Below are positions 9,112-17,063 of a DNA stretch of 64,000 bases, piece by piece. Source of the DNA: CAYQQU01 sp964419545 (lineage in GTDB: Bacteria > Bacteroidota > Bacteroidia > Chitinophagales > Saprospiraceae); the NCBI GenBank assembly GCA_964419545.1, contig CAYQQU010000001.1:1-64000 (forward strand). Reading direction: 5' to 3'. The notes beneath the pieces were generated by a model that saw nothing but the letters and a program-made list of their open reading frames with translations, ran no database searches and was not told where the DNA came from. The position numbers and the translations under genes are program-made. The first letter of the stretch is position 1, and each line of letters begins with the position of its first letter.

Positions 9112-10209
9112 ATGAAACGCAAAACGATATTTCGGGTTTTCGGACTGACATTGCTTCTGCTGGTGCTCTATCTGGCCGTCGTGCTGATCCACGGTACGGC
9201 TACGGATTTTCAGCCGCCTGCGGAGAAAGAGTTGGAGGTGGATGGGGGCAAGGCATTGGAAGCCTTACCGGACAGCGCCTTTTCACTTTTGATCTGGAAC
9301 CTCGGCTACGCCGGGCTGGGGGAGGAGTCGGAGTTCTTTTACGACGGCGGCAACCTGTTTTTTGCCGGCTCGCGCATGGTGCGGCCGTCGCGCGAGATCG
9401 TGGAAAAGAACCAGGCGGGCATCGAGCAGCTGTTGCAGGGCGTGCAGGCCGATTTTTTCCTCTTGCAGGAGGTGGACCTCCGCTCGAAGCGCAGTTATTT
9501 CATCGATCAGTACGCCGCCGTCGGGGCTTTGCTGCCCGGCTTTGCGTCCACTTTTGCGGTGAATTACCGGGCCGAACGCGTACCCATCCCGCTGCTGGAG
9601 CCCTGGCGCGCTTACGGCGCCACCCATAGCGGATTGGCCACTTTTTCGCGCATCTCGCCCGCCTCGGCGCCGTGGCGCTACCAGCTGCCGGGCAGTTTTC
9701 CCTGGCCGACGCGCATCTTTCAGCTCGACCGCTGTGTGGCGCTGCACCGATTTGCTGCGAACGATGGCCGGGAACTGGTGGTGATCAACCTGCACCTGTC
9801 GGCCTACGATACGGAAGGAGAGCTGAAAGCCCGGCAAATGGATTTTTTACACGATCTGCTGTTGGCGGAGTACGAAAAAGGCAACTACGTGATCGCCGGC
9901 GGCGACTGGAACCTGTGCCCGCCTTTCTTCCGGTTCGACGGCTTTATGCCCGGCCGTACCCAGGGGTATAGCCAGATCAACATAGCACCCGATTTCCTGC
10001 CGGCTGACTGGCGCTGGGTTTACGATCCCGACGTGCCGACCAACCGCAAGACGCGGGCGCCTTATCGCGCAGGGGAAACCTTCGTTACCGTCATCGACTT
10101 TTTTCTCATTTCACCCAATCTGAAAGTGCAGTCCGTAAAGACGATGGACCTGCAGTTCCGGTATTCGGATCACCAACCGGTGTGGATGGAGGTGGCGATA
10201 AAAGATTAG
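9112..10209 (+). CDS. Membrane-anchored endonuclease/exonuclease/phosphatase family protein
   Basis: 365 residues. Residues about 5-27 are one hydrophobic segment (signal anchor or uncleaved signal peptide), so the catalytic domain is probably periplasmic or outside the inner membrane. The EEP fold is shown by LIWNLGYAG, the metal-binding Glu in LQEVDL, VINLHLSAYD, the GGDWNLCPP Asn/Asp motif and the terminal SDHQPVWMEV with the catalytic His. Substrate (nucleic acid, phospholipid or phosphoinositide-like) unknown. Separated from dapB by 107 bp, so possibly separately transcribed. Convergent with the next gene across a structured 234 bp spacer. Confidence 0.85.
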   Translation: MKRKTIFRVFGLTLLLLVLYLAVVLIHGTATDFQPPAEKELEVDGGKALEALPDSAFSLLIWNLGYAGLGEESEFFYDGGNLFFAGSRMVRPSREIVEKNQAGIEQLLQGVQADFFLLQEVDLRSKRSYFIDQYAAVGALLPGFASTFAVNYRAERVPIPLLEPWRAYGATHSGLATFSRISPASAPWRYQLPGSFPWPTRIFQLDRCVALHRFAANDGRELVVINLHLSAYDTEGELKARQMDFLHDLLLAEYEKGNYVIAGGDWNLCPPFFRFDGFMPGRTQGYSQINIAPDFLPADWRWVYDPDVPTNRKTRAPYRAGETFVTVIDFFLISPNLKVQSVKTMDLQFRYSDHQPVWMEVAIKD

Positions 10210-10211
10210 CC

Positions 10212-10229
10212 CAGGGCAATCGCATTTAA
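10212..10229 (+). repeat. 18-mer intergenic repeat, copy 1
   Basis: The 18-base sequence starting CAGGGCAATCG and ending CATTTAA is repeated exactly at 31830-31847. Both copies sit in non-coding DNA directly before a long inverted repeat. Confidence 0.65.
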
Positions 10230-10230
10230 T

Positions 10231-10303
10231 TTTAGGATCTCGAAAAAGTAGGAAAAATCCTCGTTTTTACCTCGATCCTAAAGGAAGAACGAGGATTTTT
10301 CCT
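10231..10303. terminator. Long inverted repeat with a second, interleaved pair (likely bidirectional terminator)
   Basis: A perfect 16 bp inverted repeat (10250-10265 with 10288-10303, starting AGGAAAAATCC) lies between convergent genes. A second pair, TTTAGGATC-T-CGA (10231-10243) and TCGATCCTAAA (10272-10282), is interleaved with it: the right arm of the second pair is in the loop of the first. Position suggests termination for both strands. The interleaved order also allows an H-type pseudoknot. Confidence 0.6.
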
Positions 10304-10443
10304 TCCGTTCCATGTGAATTTTATGGCAATTGAGAGGTGACATCTTCCCTGAAGATCAGCCCGGTCGCCGCAAGGTGCTGGTAAAAAAGGTGTTACAGTT
10401 ATTTTTTTGTCCCCTTACCAAGAACCGAAAGATGTAATAAAGA

Positions 10444-11874
10444 TCAAACCAACGCTCCATCCAGCTCATTGATCTTATCCTTCAGCCAGTTTCTCATGGC
10501 GATCAGGTTGTTGCTCTCGATTTCCGTTTTGAGTTTGCTGATCGCCTGTTTGTCGCTTGGCAGCACTTTGGTCAGGCGCTTGGTGAATTTGATGAGATTC
10601 AGGTAGAATACCTTTCTTTGGGAGGGAATTTCCTTATGCCGGTTAAGGTAGGTTCGAAAGCTTTCCGTGAGCGAATAAAGGGGTTCGATTTCGTCAATTT
10701 CGTAATAAGTAGCCAAGAGCAAAGATTTGGAGTTGAGGTTGTAAGAAAAGTCGTCGAACTCCACATCCCTCAGTTTTTCGATAAACTCGTCGTATCGCTT
10801 CTGGTAAAAATACAGCTGCGCCAGGTTGTAGGTGACGGCATTATCCCGGGACTTTTCAGGCAGGTACTTACCGAATTTGTGAATAAAGTTTTCAGCCCAC
10901 GGGTATTCCTTCAGCCGGATGGCGGTGAGGATGATGTTTTTGAAATCCCACTGCGATAGCTCCTGGTCGTTAAAGATGATCTTACTGTCTATCAACATTT
11001 TATATAATTCGAATAGCTCCCGGAAATAAGCGGCGTTGCCCTTGTTGAATTTCCGGATGCAATAGTTGAGGGCGTAGGAATAGAGGATATACGCTTCCTT
11101 TTGTGGAAAGAATTGCCGGTTGCTTTCCAATACCTCCTTCAGTTTGAAATAGTGCGCCTCGTTATCGGCTTCTACCTGGGTCAGATAAACCTGGTAGTAA
11201 ACGGCGATGGGCGGAATATGGTCAAAATTGTAGTTTTTGATGTGCTGGATGATCTCCTCGATGAACAACAACTCGTATTCGTGAGAGACGACATACTGCC
11301 GGCTGAGCACCGAGCAGTACAACCTGAGCTTTTCGGCCAGATAGAAGAAATCGAGGTTTTTAATAATGGATTCCAGGTTGGTCCGGTCCGTTCTTTTTAT
11401 ATCGGATTCGTTGAGTTCGTAGAACCGCTTTTCGATCTCGTATTGGTAGTAATAGTAAGTAGCCGGACGGAAGGGTTCCTTTTTGGACAATTTTCGCGCA
11501 GCGCCCATGGTGCTGCTGAAAAGCTTTTCCAGTTTTTTCCGGCCAACGGCTTCGATGAGGCAGGTCGATTTTTGTAACCGGTTCTCTTCAAAAACCTGCT
11601 GCGCCAGGAACCCTTCCACCAGTTTCAGCAAGTCGGAAAAATATTTTCTGAACCGGACGTCATTGTAAGGAGCATCCAGATCCAGCGCTTTCCAGAGGGT
11701 TTCTTTTTCCAGCTCTTCGCCCTGGGGCTTTTCGATATCTTTGAGCAGCAGTTCGAAAAGATCCACCAAAGTCTGATCCCTGTTGAAATAGGGCGAGGTC
11801 AGGTATTTCCGCAACCGGTTCAGCTCGTACTTGTCGAAATGTTCCAGGATTGAATACAGCTTGCTATTGCGCAT
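10444..11874 (-). CDS. Conserved-type helical protein of unknown function
   Basis: 476 residues, not recognised. No signal peptide or membrane segment; strongly helical, rich in Leu, Lys, Glu, Tyr and Phe, with amphipathic helices along the whole length that could be TPR-like (for example YNLAQLYFYQKRYDEFIEKLRD near 345-370). Starts MRNSKLYSILEHFDKYEL from ATG 11874, ends NELDGALV. Base composition is visibly more AT-rich than mutS or smc. Probably cytosolic, perhaps a scaffold. It is convergent with the EEP gene and divergent from the T9SS protein, so the neighbours give no functional hint. Confidence 0.7.
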   Translation of the reverse strand: MRNSKLYSILEHFDKYELNRLRKYLTSPYFNRDQTLVDLFELLLKDIEKPQGEELEKETLWKALDLDAPYNDVRFRKYFSDLLKLVEGFLAQQVFEENRLQKSTCLIEAVGRKKLEKLFSSTMGAARKLSKKEPFRPATYYYYQYEIEKRFYELNESDIKRTDRTNLESIIKNLDFFYLAEKLRLYCSVLSRQYVVSHEYELLFIEEIIQHIKNYNFDHIPPIAVYYQVYLTQVEADNEAHYFKLKEVLESNRQFFPQKEAYILYSYALNYCIRKFNKGNAAYFRELFELYKMLIDSKIIFNDQELSQWDFKNIILTAIRLKEYPWAENFIHKFGKYLPEKSRDNAVTYNLAQLYFYQKRYDEFIEKLRDVEFDDFSYNLNSKSLLLATYYEIDEIEPLYSLTESFRTYLNRHKEIPSQRKVFYLNLIKFTKRLTKVLPSDKQAISKLKTEIESNNLIAMRNWLKDKINELDGALV

Positions 11875-12114
11875 TTAGCTAATATTTTCTTAACTTAGCA
11901 GAGTAAAACGTTGGGCGTTTCCCCCACACCTGTAATGTTTTTCACAGAATATCAGAGAGGCTAGTCTGGACTACTTATCGAAGCAGCGAATGTAAACGGT
12001 TCCAAGTTGCGATTTTTTTCACAATTTGGAAAATATTATAGTGAGAAAACACAGCGGGAAGGTATCCAGTTGCGGATCTTCCGGTAAAGCAATGAATTAT
12101 TAAATCCACGATCC

Positions 12115-14610
12115 ATGAATGTATTTTTACGCCAGCTTCTTTTTTCGTTGGTCTTCCTGGTTTGGGTTCCGGTATTAACCGTCGCCCAAAGTGTGGTGAC
12201 CATACCGGTGGAGATCGTACAGGGGGAGACATTCACGACGACTATTCAATCCAACCCTAATCCGGCCTTGCTCATTACGCCGCCCACCTATGGGACGGCA
12301 GAGCTTATTGAGCAATCCACGCTAACTCACATTCTGACGTACACGCCCGCTCCCGACTTCCCGATCGGGGAAGAGGACCTCATCGTGGTCAGCCGCTGGG
12401 AAACGCCCTGGGCGCCCATTGAATTTCGCAATTACGAGATAACCGTGCTTCCCGCGGTCGTGAAAGCCAACCACGACTATGCGACTACGGAGGTGGACGT
12501 GCCGGTGTCCGTGGATGTACTGGATAACGATGTCAGCAGCCGCGATACTTTTATTCTGGTGAATGTACCGCTGGTCAACAACGGTACGGCGCAAATCGCG
12601 CCCGACGGTTCTTCCATCCTTTTTACGCCCCATCCCGGCTTTGTCGGACTGACGAGCTTCAACTACCTGGTTTGCGACGATGAAGAGAACTGCGACAATG
12701 GTACGGTGACGGTTTACGTCTCCGATCCGAACGCCAGCATGTCGGATACCATCGATATCTTCACCAAGAGAAATGAATCACAGGTCGTCCTGGTGCCGGA
12801 TCACCTCACCCTGCAGGCCGGCCCGGACAACGGTACATACGTCGATACGCTGGACGCACCGGAATACACTCCCGATACGGATTTTGTCGGGCTCGATTAC
12901 CTGGCCTTCACCGCGGGGGCGCAGGAAACGATCGTGCGCATCAATGTGCTGGACTACCACGTCAACGCTTTCGCCATGGACGACGAGGTCCATACGGTGC
13001 CGGACGAATCGGTGGAGTTCAACGTGCTGGATAACGACCTGCTCAGCCTGGTCAACGACCCCTGCAACTTTCAGATCGTCGACGGGCCCCTGTTCGGCAC
13101 AGTGACCGGCAATGACGGACAGCTCACCTATACGCCCAACCCGGGCTTTACCGGTCTCGACTGGTTCACCTATTCAGTGCTTCCTTCTTCCAGCTGCGCC
13201 GGCCTGCCCGAGACGGCCAAGGTTTACGTCTTTGTCAGCAACTACCAGCCGGCCTCCTCGAAATACCGGATGTCGACCCCGAAAGAAACTCCGCTGATTA
13301 TCGGCTATAACGTCCCGATCTCCAATTTCGACTTTGAAGTCACCGATCAGGGGGAATTGGGGCAGGCAGTATTTCTGGAAGGAAATGTCGACACGCTCAT
13401 CAACGGTATTCCGGTACAGGGCTATAATCTGATTCTGTACATCCCCGATCAAGGCGTCAGTTCCGGATTGGATGAATTCGAACTCGTCTACTGCGTGCGC
13501 TTCGCCGGGGGATGCTCCTACCAGAAGACCATTAAAATCGAAGTCGATATCCTGGACATCGTACCGGAAGGCCCCGTCTGTATCGGCGATTGCGTATGGG
13601 CAGGGGATACGAACTTCGACGGAGAGGTCAATATGGAAGACCTGCTCCCGCTGGGTGTTCACATGGGCGAACTCGGGTCGCCGCGGCCCGATCCGGACCT
13701 TTCCGTCTGGTACGGGCAGTACGGCGACGACTGGCAGGAAGACTACGAGGCCGAAGGGGTTAACCTCAAACACCTGGATACCGACGGCGACAGCCTGATC
13801 ACGGCGCTGGACACCTTCGCCATCAGCCAGTTTTACGGCAACGCCCACGCCATTACTCCGGTGCAGGTGCCGTTCAACGAATACAACATCCTGCTGCAAG
13901 GCGATATCTTCATCAGCCCCGGCGACCTCGTTAACCTGGAAATGATCCTGGGTGAGGAAAATGAACCGGCGGTCGATATCTACGGCTTTACCTTCCCTTT
14001 CCAGTACGATCCTGATTTTATCGTGCCGGAATCGGTAGATATCGACTACAAAGGCAATAGCTGGCTGACCTACAATTCGCCCATTTTATACATGGTGCGA
14101 AACAATTTCAACGGCCTCATCGAATCCGGCTTTACCCGTACCAGCGGTTTTGCTGCCAGTGGTAAGGGCGGAATCGGAGAAGTTAATTTCGTCGTAACGG
14201 ATGACATCATCGTATTCAAGGAGGATAAAGAAATCATTGAGCTGACCATCGGCGGCGGGCAAGGCATCGGCCTCGACGGCGACGGCCGGCGCGTAGCACT
14301 GAATATTCCTTCGGTTACCTTACGCATTGACCTTTCGGAGCCGGAAACGGAATCGACGGCCATTCATCCGGATCAACTCAAAGTGTTCCCCAATCCCGCC
14401 CGCGACTTCCTCAATGTTCACCTCAACGGTGGCCACGAGATCGAGCGGCTGACGGTGCACAACCTCACGGGGCAGGAGGTCTTCAATTCGGGCAGCGTGT
14501 TCTCCCGGAACCTCCAACTCGATCTGACTAACTTCCCGAACGGATTGTACGTGATTACCGCTCACACCGGCGGGGCGGTGGTTAACAAGAAATTTGAGGT
14601 CGTACGCTAA
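12115..14610 (+). CDS. T9SS-secreted surface protein with cadherin-like, dockerin-like and cohesin-like parts
   Basis: 831 residues. Signal peptide about 1-25. Then two or three tandem cadherin/Ig-like modules with the VDVLDNDV and FNVLDNDL cores (about 118-380). At about 498 and 555 are two calcium loops, DTNFDGEVNMED and DTDGDSLITALD, spaced like a dockerin. A beta-rich segment (about 590-740, from NILLQGDIFISPGDLVNLEM) resembles a cohesin fold. The end is a type A T9SS sorting domain (LKVFPNPARDFLNV to the C-terminus). Predicted role: secreted or surface-attached, calcium-stabilised, adhesive or scaffolding. No enzyme domain is visible. The cohesin call is pattern recognition only. Confidence 0.8.
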   Translation: MNVFLRQLLFSLVFLVWVPVLTVAQSVVTIPVEIVQGETFTTTIQSNPNPALLITPPTYGTAELIEQSTLTHILTYTPAPDFPIGEEDLIVVSRWETPWAPIEFRNYEITVLPAVVKANHDYATTEVDVPVSVDVLDNDVSSRDTFILVNVPLVNNGTAQIAPDGSSILFTPHPGFVGLTSFNYLVCDDEENCDNGTVTVYVSDPNASMSDTIDIFTKRNESQVVLVPDHLTLQAGPDNGTYVDTLDAPEYTPDTDFVGLDYLAFTAGAQETIVRINVLDYHVNAFAMDDEVHTVPDESVEFNVLDNDLLSLVNDPCNFQIVDGPLFGTVTGNDGQLTYTPNPGFTGLDWFTYSVLPSSSCAGLPETAKVYVFVSNYQPASSKYRMSTPKETPLIIGYNVPISNFDFEVTDQGELGQAVFLEGNVDTLINGIPVQGYNLILYIPDQGVSSGLDEFELVYCVRFAGGCSYQKTIKIEVDILDIVPEGPVCIGDCVWAGDTNFDGEVNMEDLLPLGVHMGELGSPRPDPDLSVWYGQYGDDWQEDYEAEGVNLKHLDTDGDSLITALDTFAISQFYGNAHAITPVQVPFNEYNILLQGDIFISPGDLVNLEMILGEENEPAVDIYGFTFPFQYDPDFIVPESVDIDYKGNSWLTYNSPILYMVRNNFNGLIESGFTRTSGFAASGKGGIGEVNFVVTDDIIVFKEDKEIIELTIGGGQGIGLDGDGRRVALNIPSVTLRIDLSEPETESTAIHPDQLKVFPNPARDFLNVHLNGGHEIERLTVHNLTGQEVFNSGSVFSRNLQLDLTNFPNGLYVITAHTGGAVVNKKFEVVR

Positions 14611-14682
14611 ATCGTACCCTTTTTACGTTAGGTGTTAAAATAATTTGCGTATCATTGTCGTTAAGGTTATGGATTTAATAGG

Positions 14683-14710
14683 TTGACATTCATTGCTTTA
14701 TTTATATTCG
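14683..14710 (+). promoter_or_regulatory. Candidate promoter for a short transcript
   Basis: TTGACA begins at 14683 and TATATTCG spans 14703-14710, with 20 bp from TTG to TA. This matches the Bacteroidota -33/-7 layout with one mismatch in TAnnTTTG. The next terminator ends at 14764. Confidence 0.4.
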
Positions 14711-14716
14711 TGGAAT

Positions 14717-14764
14717 TATAATCATTGCTAGTGAGTCGCACAGTCGTTGTGCGACTTTTTTTTT
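14717..14764 (+). ncRNA. Candidate small RNA, unit 1
   Basis: About 50 nt between the candidate promoter at 14683-14710 and the end of a strong intrinsic terminator. It contains ATTATAAT and a GTGAGTCGC segment that recurs in diverged form in unit 2. It could instead be only the terminator of the upstream surface-protein gene. Confidence 0.3.
14734..14764 (+). terminator. Intrinsic terminator
   Basis: Perfect 9 bp stem AGTCGCACA (14734-14742) / TGTGCGACT (14748-14756), loop GTCGT, then T8. It may terminate the T9SS surface-protein transcript (stop at 14610) or a short RNA. Confidence 0.85.
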
Positions 14765-14980
14765 GCGCTCCGCCAAACCCCGGGGACGCCAACGATAATT
14801 CGGTTTTTTCGCAGGAAAAAATTCGTCGTAAAGAAAACTTGGATTACTTTGGTTTTCACGTTTTTGTATCTTTTCGGCTTGAAAACCAAAGGATTTAGAG
14901 GGTGTTGCTTTTTGATTTTTTTCACAAAAAGCAATATCTGTCTTTGTGCAAGTTTTCAGAAATAAGAATATTTGTATCGT

Positions 14981-15102
14981 GATGAGAGAAAAAGAGAAGA
15001 TTTTATGCCGCCCATCCGGGGCGGCCACAGATTAGAGGATATGTTCATGGGATTATAATTTGTTGGTAGTAAGTCGCTCAACGCGGCTTACTATTTTTTT
15101 TT
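14981..15102 (+). ncRNA. Candidate small RNA, unit 2
   Basis: About 120 nt. Upstream are TTTG (14943-14946) and AATATTTG (14967-14974), one mismatch from TAnnTTTG. Internally there is a GC-rich hairpin GCCGCCC/GGGCGGC (15007-15025) and a copy of the TTCATGGGATTATAAT unit. It ends in a terminator. No plus-strand gene lies downstream, so an untranslated leader is unlikely. Confidence 0.3.
15068..15102 (+). terminator. Intrinsic terminator
   Basis: Stem AGTAAGTCGC (15068-15077) / GCGGCTTACT (15083-15092) with one G-U pair, loop TCAAC, then A and a T9 tract. It is a diverged copy of the terminator unit at 14734-14764. Confidence 0.85.
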
Positions 15103-15267
15103 CAGCAATTCTCAGGTTGAAACATTGTTGTGCTCACGTCCCAGCAGGAAGAAACAATCTACCAACATCTCGCGCCTCCGGGGCCGCGAATTAAAAAATG
15201 CTTATTGCCAAACCGATAATCGCTGATTTTCTTTGCCGCCGATTCCTCCAATCCGGGGAATTCAGAG

Positions 15268-15299
15268 CAAAAAAAAAGCTGATTCCAAAGGAATCAGCT
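15268..15299 (-). terminator. Intrinsic terminator, minus strand
   Basis: Perfect 10 bp stem AGCTGATTCC (15277-15286) / GGAATCAGCT (15290-15299), three-base loop, followed on the minus strand by T10. It lies about 150 bp after the stop of the minus-strand LytS/LytTR/kinase operon. Confidence 0.85.
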
Positions 15300-15339
15300 A
15301 TATTCATGGGATATAACTTTTCCGGTTTATTACTCATAA
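15268..15339 (-). ncRNA. Candidate minus-strand small RNA, unit 3
   Basis: TACCTTTG (minus strand, 15353-15346) is an exact TAnnTTTG match. Transcription from about 15339 would run 70 nt into the terminator at 15299-15268. The RNA would contain the complement of TATATTCATGGGATATAA. It could also simply be the 3' end of the fructosamine-kinase transcript. Confidence 0.35.
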
Positions 15340-15408
15340 ACAGCACAAAGGTATAAATTTGCCTCTTACCGCAAAAACTTTTTTGCGCCGCCGGCGCCGA
15401 ACGCTAAT

Positions 15409-15448
15409 CCGGACGATTCATGGGGGCATTAATCCATGAATCATCCGG
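15409..15448. repeat. Dispersed palindrome, copy A
   Basis: Arms CCGGACGATTCATGG (15409-15423) and CCATGAATCATCCGG (15434-15448), 14 of 15 pairing, the exception being a possible G-U. The right flank reads CCGGGCTAAG and supplies the TAG stop of the adjacent kinase gene. Related to copies at 31846-31901 and 5311-5351. Confidence 0.7.
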
Positions 15449-15449
15449 G

Positions 15450-16313
15450 CTAAGTATATCGGCTGACAATGCGTCTTACCGAACCTACGTAGCTCTGCCC
15501 GAAGAGGTTGACGTGCACCAGCAGGTAGTACAGCTGGTAGAGCTCCAGGCGTTCTTCCCAGCCGGGAGACAAGGCGTAAGCTTCGTGATACGCCCGGTAA
15601 AAATCGGGAGAAAAGCCGCCGAAGAGGCGGGTCATCGCCAGGTCGACCTCCCGGTGGCCGAAATAGACCGCAGGGTCAATGAGCACCGGCTGCCCGTCGG
15701 CATCGGCGAGGAAATTCCCGCTCCACAAGTCGCCATGCACCATAGCTGGCTTTTCTTCAACAAGGAGGTCGGGCAGATGTTGGTAGAGCAGGTCGAAATT
15801 CTTCAGATCGGAGCGGTCCAATAGCCCCTTATCGTGCGCCCATTGCACTTGCGGTTGCAGGCGGTGAGCCATGTAGAAGCTAATCCATTCCGTTGCTGCC
15901 GGATTGGCTTGCGGCAGGCTGCCGATAAAGTTGTCCTGCACCCAACCGAACCGGGGAGCGGAATATTGGTGCAGCAAGGCCATCTTCCGTCCGAAATCTC
16001 TCCAGAAACCGGAAGAAGGCGCGCCGCTTTCCACGAATTCCAGGATCAAGAAGGCGAAAGGTCCGGCCTGCCCGGCGCCCTGCACCCGGGGTATCCGTAG
16101 GGCTTGCGGCGCTTCCAGTTGCTCCAGCCCGCGCGCTTCGGCCTCGAACATGGCCTTGGCCTGCGGCGAGCGGTTGAATTTCAGGAAAAAAACACCGCCC
16201 TCCGTTTCCAGGCGCCGCGCTTCGTTGATATCGCCGCCGCCTACCGGGCCGGCGCTGAGGATTGCAGTATCGAGGACGTCGGCGCAGGCTTCGGCGAGTA
16301 GCGCCGGCAGCAT
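15450..16313 (-). CDS. Fructosamine/ketosamine-3-kinase family phosphotransferase
   Basis: 287 residues from ATG 16313 (a GTG one codon earlier is possible). Protein-kinase-like fold of the aminoglycoside/choline kinase superfamily: N-terminal GGGDINEA glycine loop, FFLKF Lys, catalytic HGDLWSGN with Asp195, and metal-binding IDPAVYFGHREVD near 213. The HGDLWSGN/DPA pair is typical of fructosamine kinases, which repair glycated amines. The start shares one base with the stop of the upstream response regulator (TGATG), so it is translationally coupled to the two-component genes. The stop codon lies in a dispersed palindrome. Confidence 0.85.
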   Translation of the reverse strand: MLPALLAEACADVLDTAILSAGPVGGGDINEARRLETEGGVFFLKFNRSPQAKAMFEAEARGLEQLEAPQALRIPRVQGAGQAGPFAFLILEFVESGAPSSGFWRDFGRKMALLHQYSAPRFGWVQDNFIGSLPQANPAATEWISFYMAHRLQPQVQWAHDKGLLDRSDLKNFDLLYQHLPDLLVEEKPAMVHGDLWSGNFLADADGQPVLIDPAVYFGHREVDLAMTRLFGGFSPDFYRAYHEAYALSPGWEERLELYQLYYLLVHVNLFGQSYVGSVRRIVSRYT

Positions 16314-17053
16314 CACAGCCGGTTTTTGTTAATGATCTCCAGCAGCTCGTCGCGGTAGTTCTTCCCGATCGGCAGGTGCTTGGCCTGGTTCTTTTCGGTG
16401 ACTTCGACCATATTGCCCACCACGGCTTCGATCTTGTCGATATTGACGATATACGACCGGTGAATGCGCTTGAAGTGGCTGGTCGGCAGCTTTTCCTCCA
16501 GGCTTTTCATGGTCTGCAGGGTGATCACCCGCGTTTGCGGCATCCGGATGATGACGTAGTCTTTCAACCCTTCGATGTACAGCACTTCGTCGAAGTTGAC
16601 CTTGACGAGCTTCTTATCGGATTTGACGAAAATAAAATCCGATCCTTCCTGGCCCTCGCCGGCGGCAGTGGTCGCGCCCTTGTCGTCCTTGCGCTGCAAC
16701 TCGATCTGGTCCATCGCTTTGTTGACCGCCTTCATGAAGCGTTCCAGCGATATGGGCTTGAGCAGATAATCGAGCGCGTTCAGTTCGAAGCCCTCGATGG
16801 CGTAGTTGGGATAGGCGGTGGTGAAAATAACGAGGGGCGGACGGGAGAGGGTCTTGAGGAAATCGATACCGGTGAGCTGAGGCATTTGTATATCGAGAAA
16901 CATCAGATCGATATCGTGATGTTTCAGGGCGTCGTTGGCCTCCAGCGCGTTGTTGCACTTTTGCACCAGGTTGAGTTCCGGAACTTTGCCTATGTAAGTC
17001 TCCAGCACGTCCTGCGCGAGGGGCTCGTCGTCGACGATAATTACATTGATCAT
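16313..17053 (-). CDS. LytTR-family response regulator
   Basis: 246 residues. Receiver domain about 1-120 with the acidic pair Asp8/Asp9, phosphoacceptor Asp54 in LMFLDIQMP, Thr in FTTAYP and Lys in LLKPIS. After a short linker rich in Gly/Ala/Thr, the DNA-binding LytTR domain (about 140-240) has DFIFVKSDKKLVKV, LYIEGLKDYV and FKRIHRSYIVN. Partner of the histidine kinase 10 bp upstream. Cytosolic transcription regulator; its binding sites are not visible. Confidence 0.93.
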   Translation of the reverse strand: MINVIIVDDEPLAQDVLETYIGKVPELNLVQKCNNALEANDALKHHDIDLMFLDIQMPQLTGIDFLKTLSRPPLVIFTTAYPNYAIEGFELNALDYLLKPISLERFMKAVNKAMDQIELQRKDDKGATTAAGEGQEGSDFIFVKSDKKLVKVNFDEVLYIEGLKDYVIIRMPQTRVITLQTMKSLEEKLPTSHFKRIHRSYIVNIDKIEAVVGNMVEVTEKNQAKHLPIGKNYRDELLEIINKNRL

Positions 17054-17063
17054 AAGCTATTGT

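Larger units (their letters stand above)
14611..15449. other. 839 bp non-coding region with multiple hairpins and candidate small RNAs
   Basis: No credible protein gene. Ordered hairpins: terminator 14734-14764 (+); CTTTGGTTTTC 14847-14857 with 14881-14891; TTGCTTTTTG 14905-14914 with 14925-14934; GCCGCCC 15007-15013 with 15019-15025; terminator 15068-15102 (+); terminator 15268-15299 (-); palindrome 15409-15448. Three partial copies of a unit containing TATTC[AG]TGG[AG] occur near 14705, 15043 and 15301. A 17-codon frame (14982-15035) is present but unsupported. Confidence 0.6.

Noticed and set aside
14702..15028. Open frames in the structured gap (minus 108 and 68 codons, plus 72 codons)
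   Set aside because: They are Lys/Phe-rich readings through A/T tracts and hairpins, with no signal, family pattern or start context.
14982..15035. 17-codon frame MREKEKILCRPSGAATD as a leader peptide
   Set aside because: No gene lies downstream on that strand for it to regulate, and such short frames arise often by chance.
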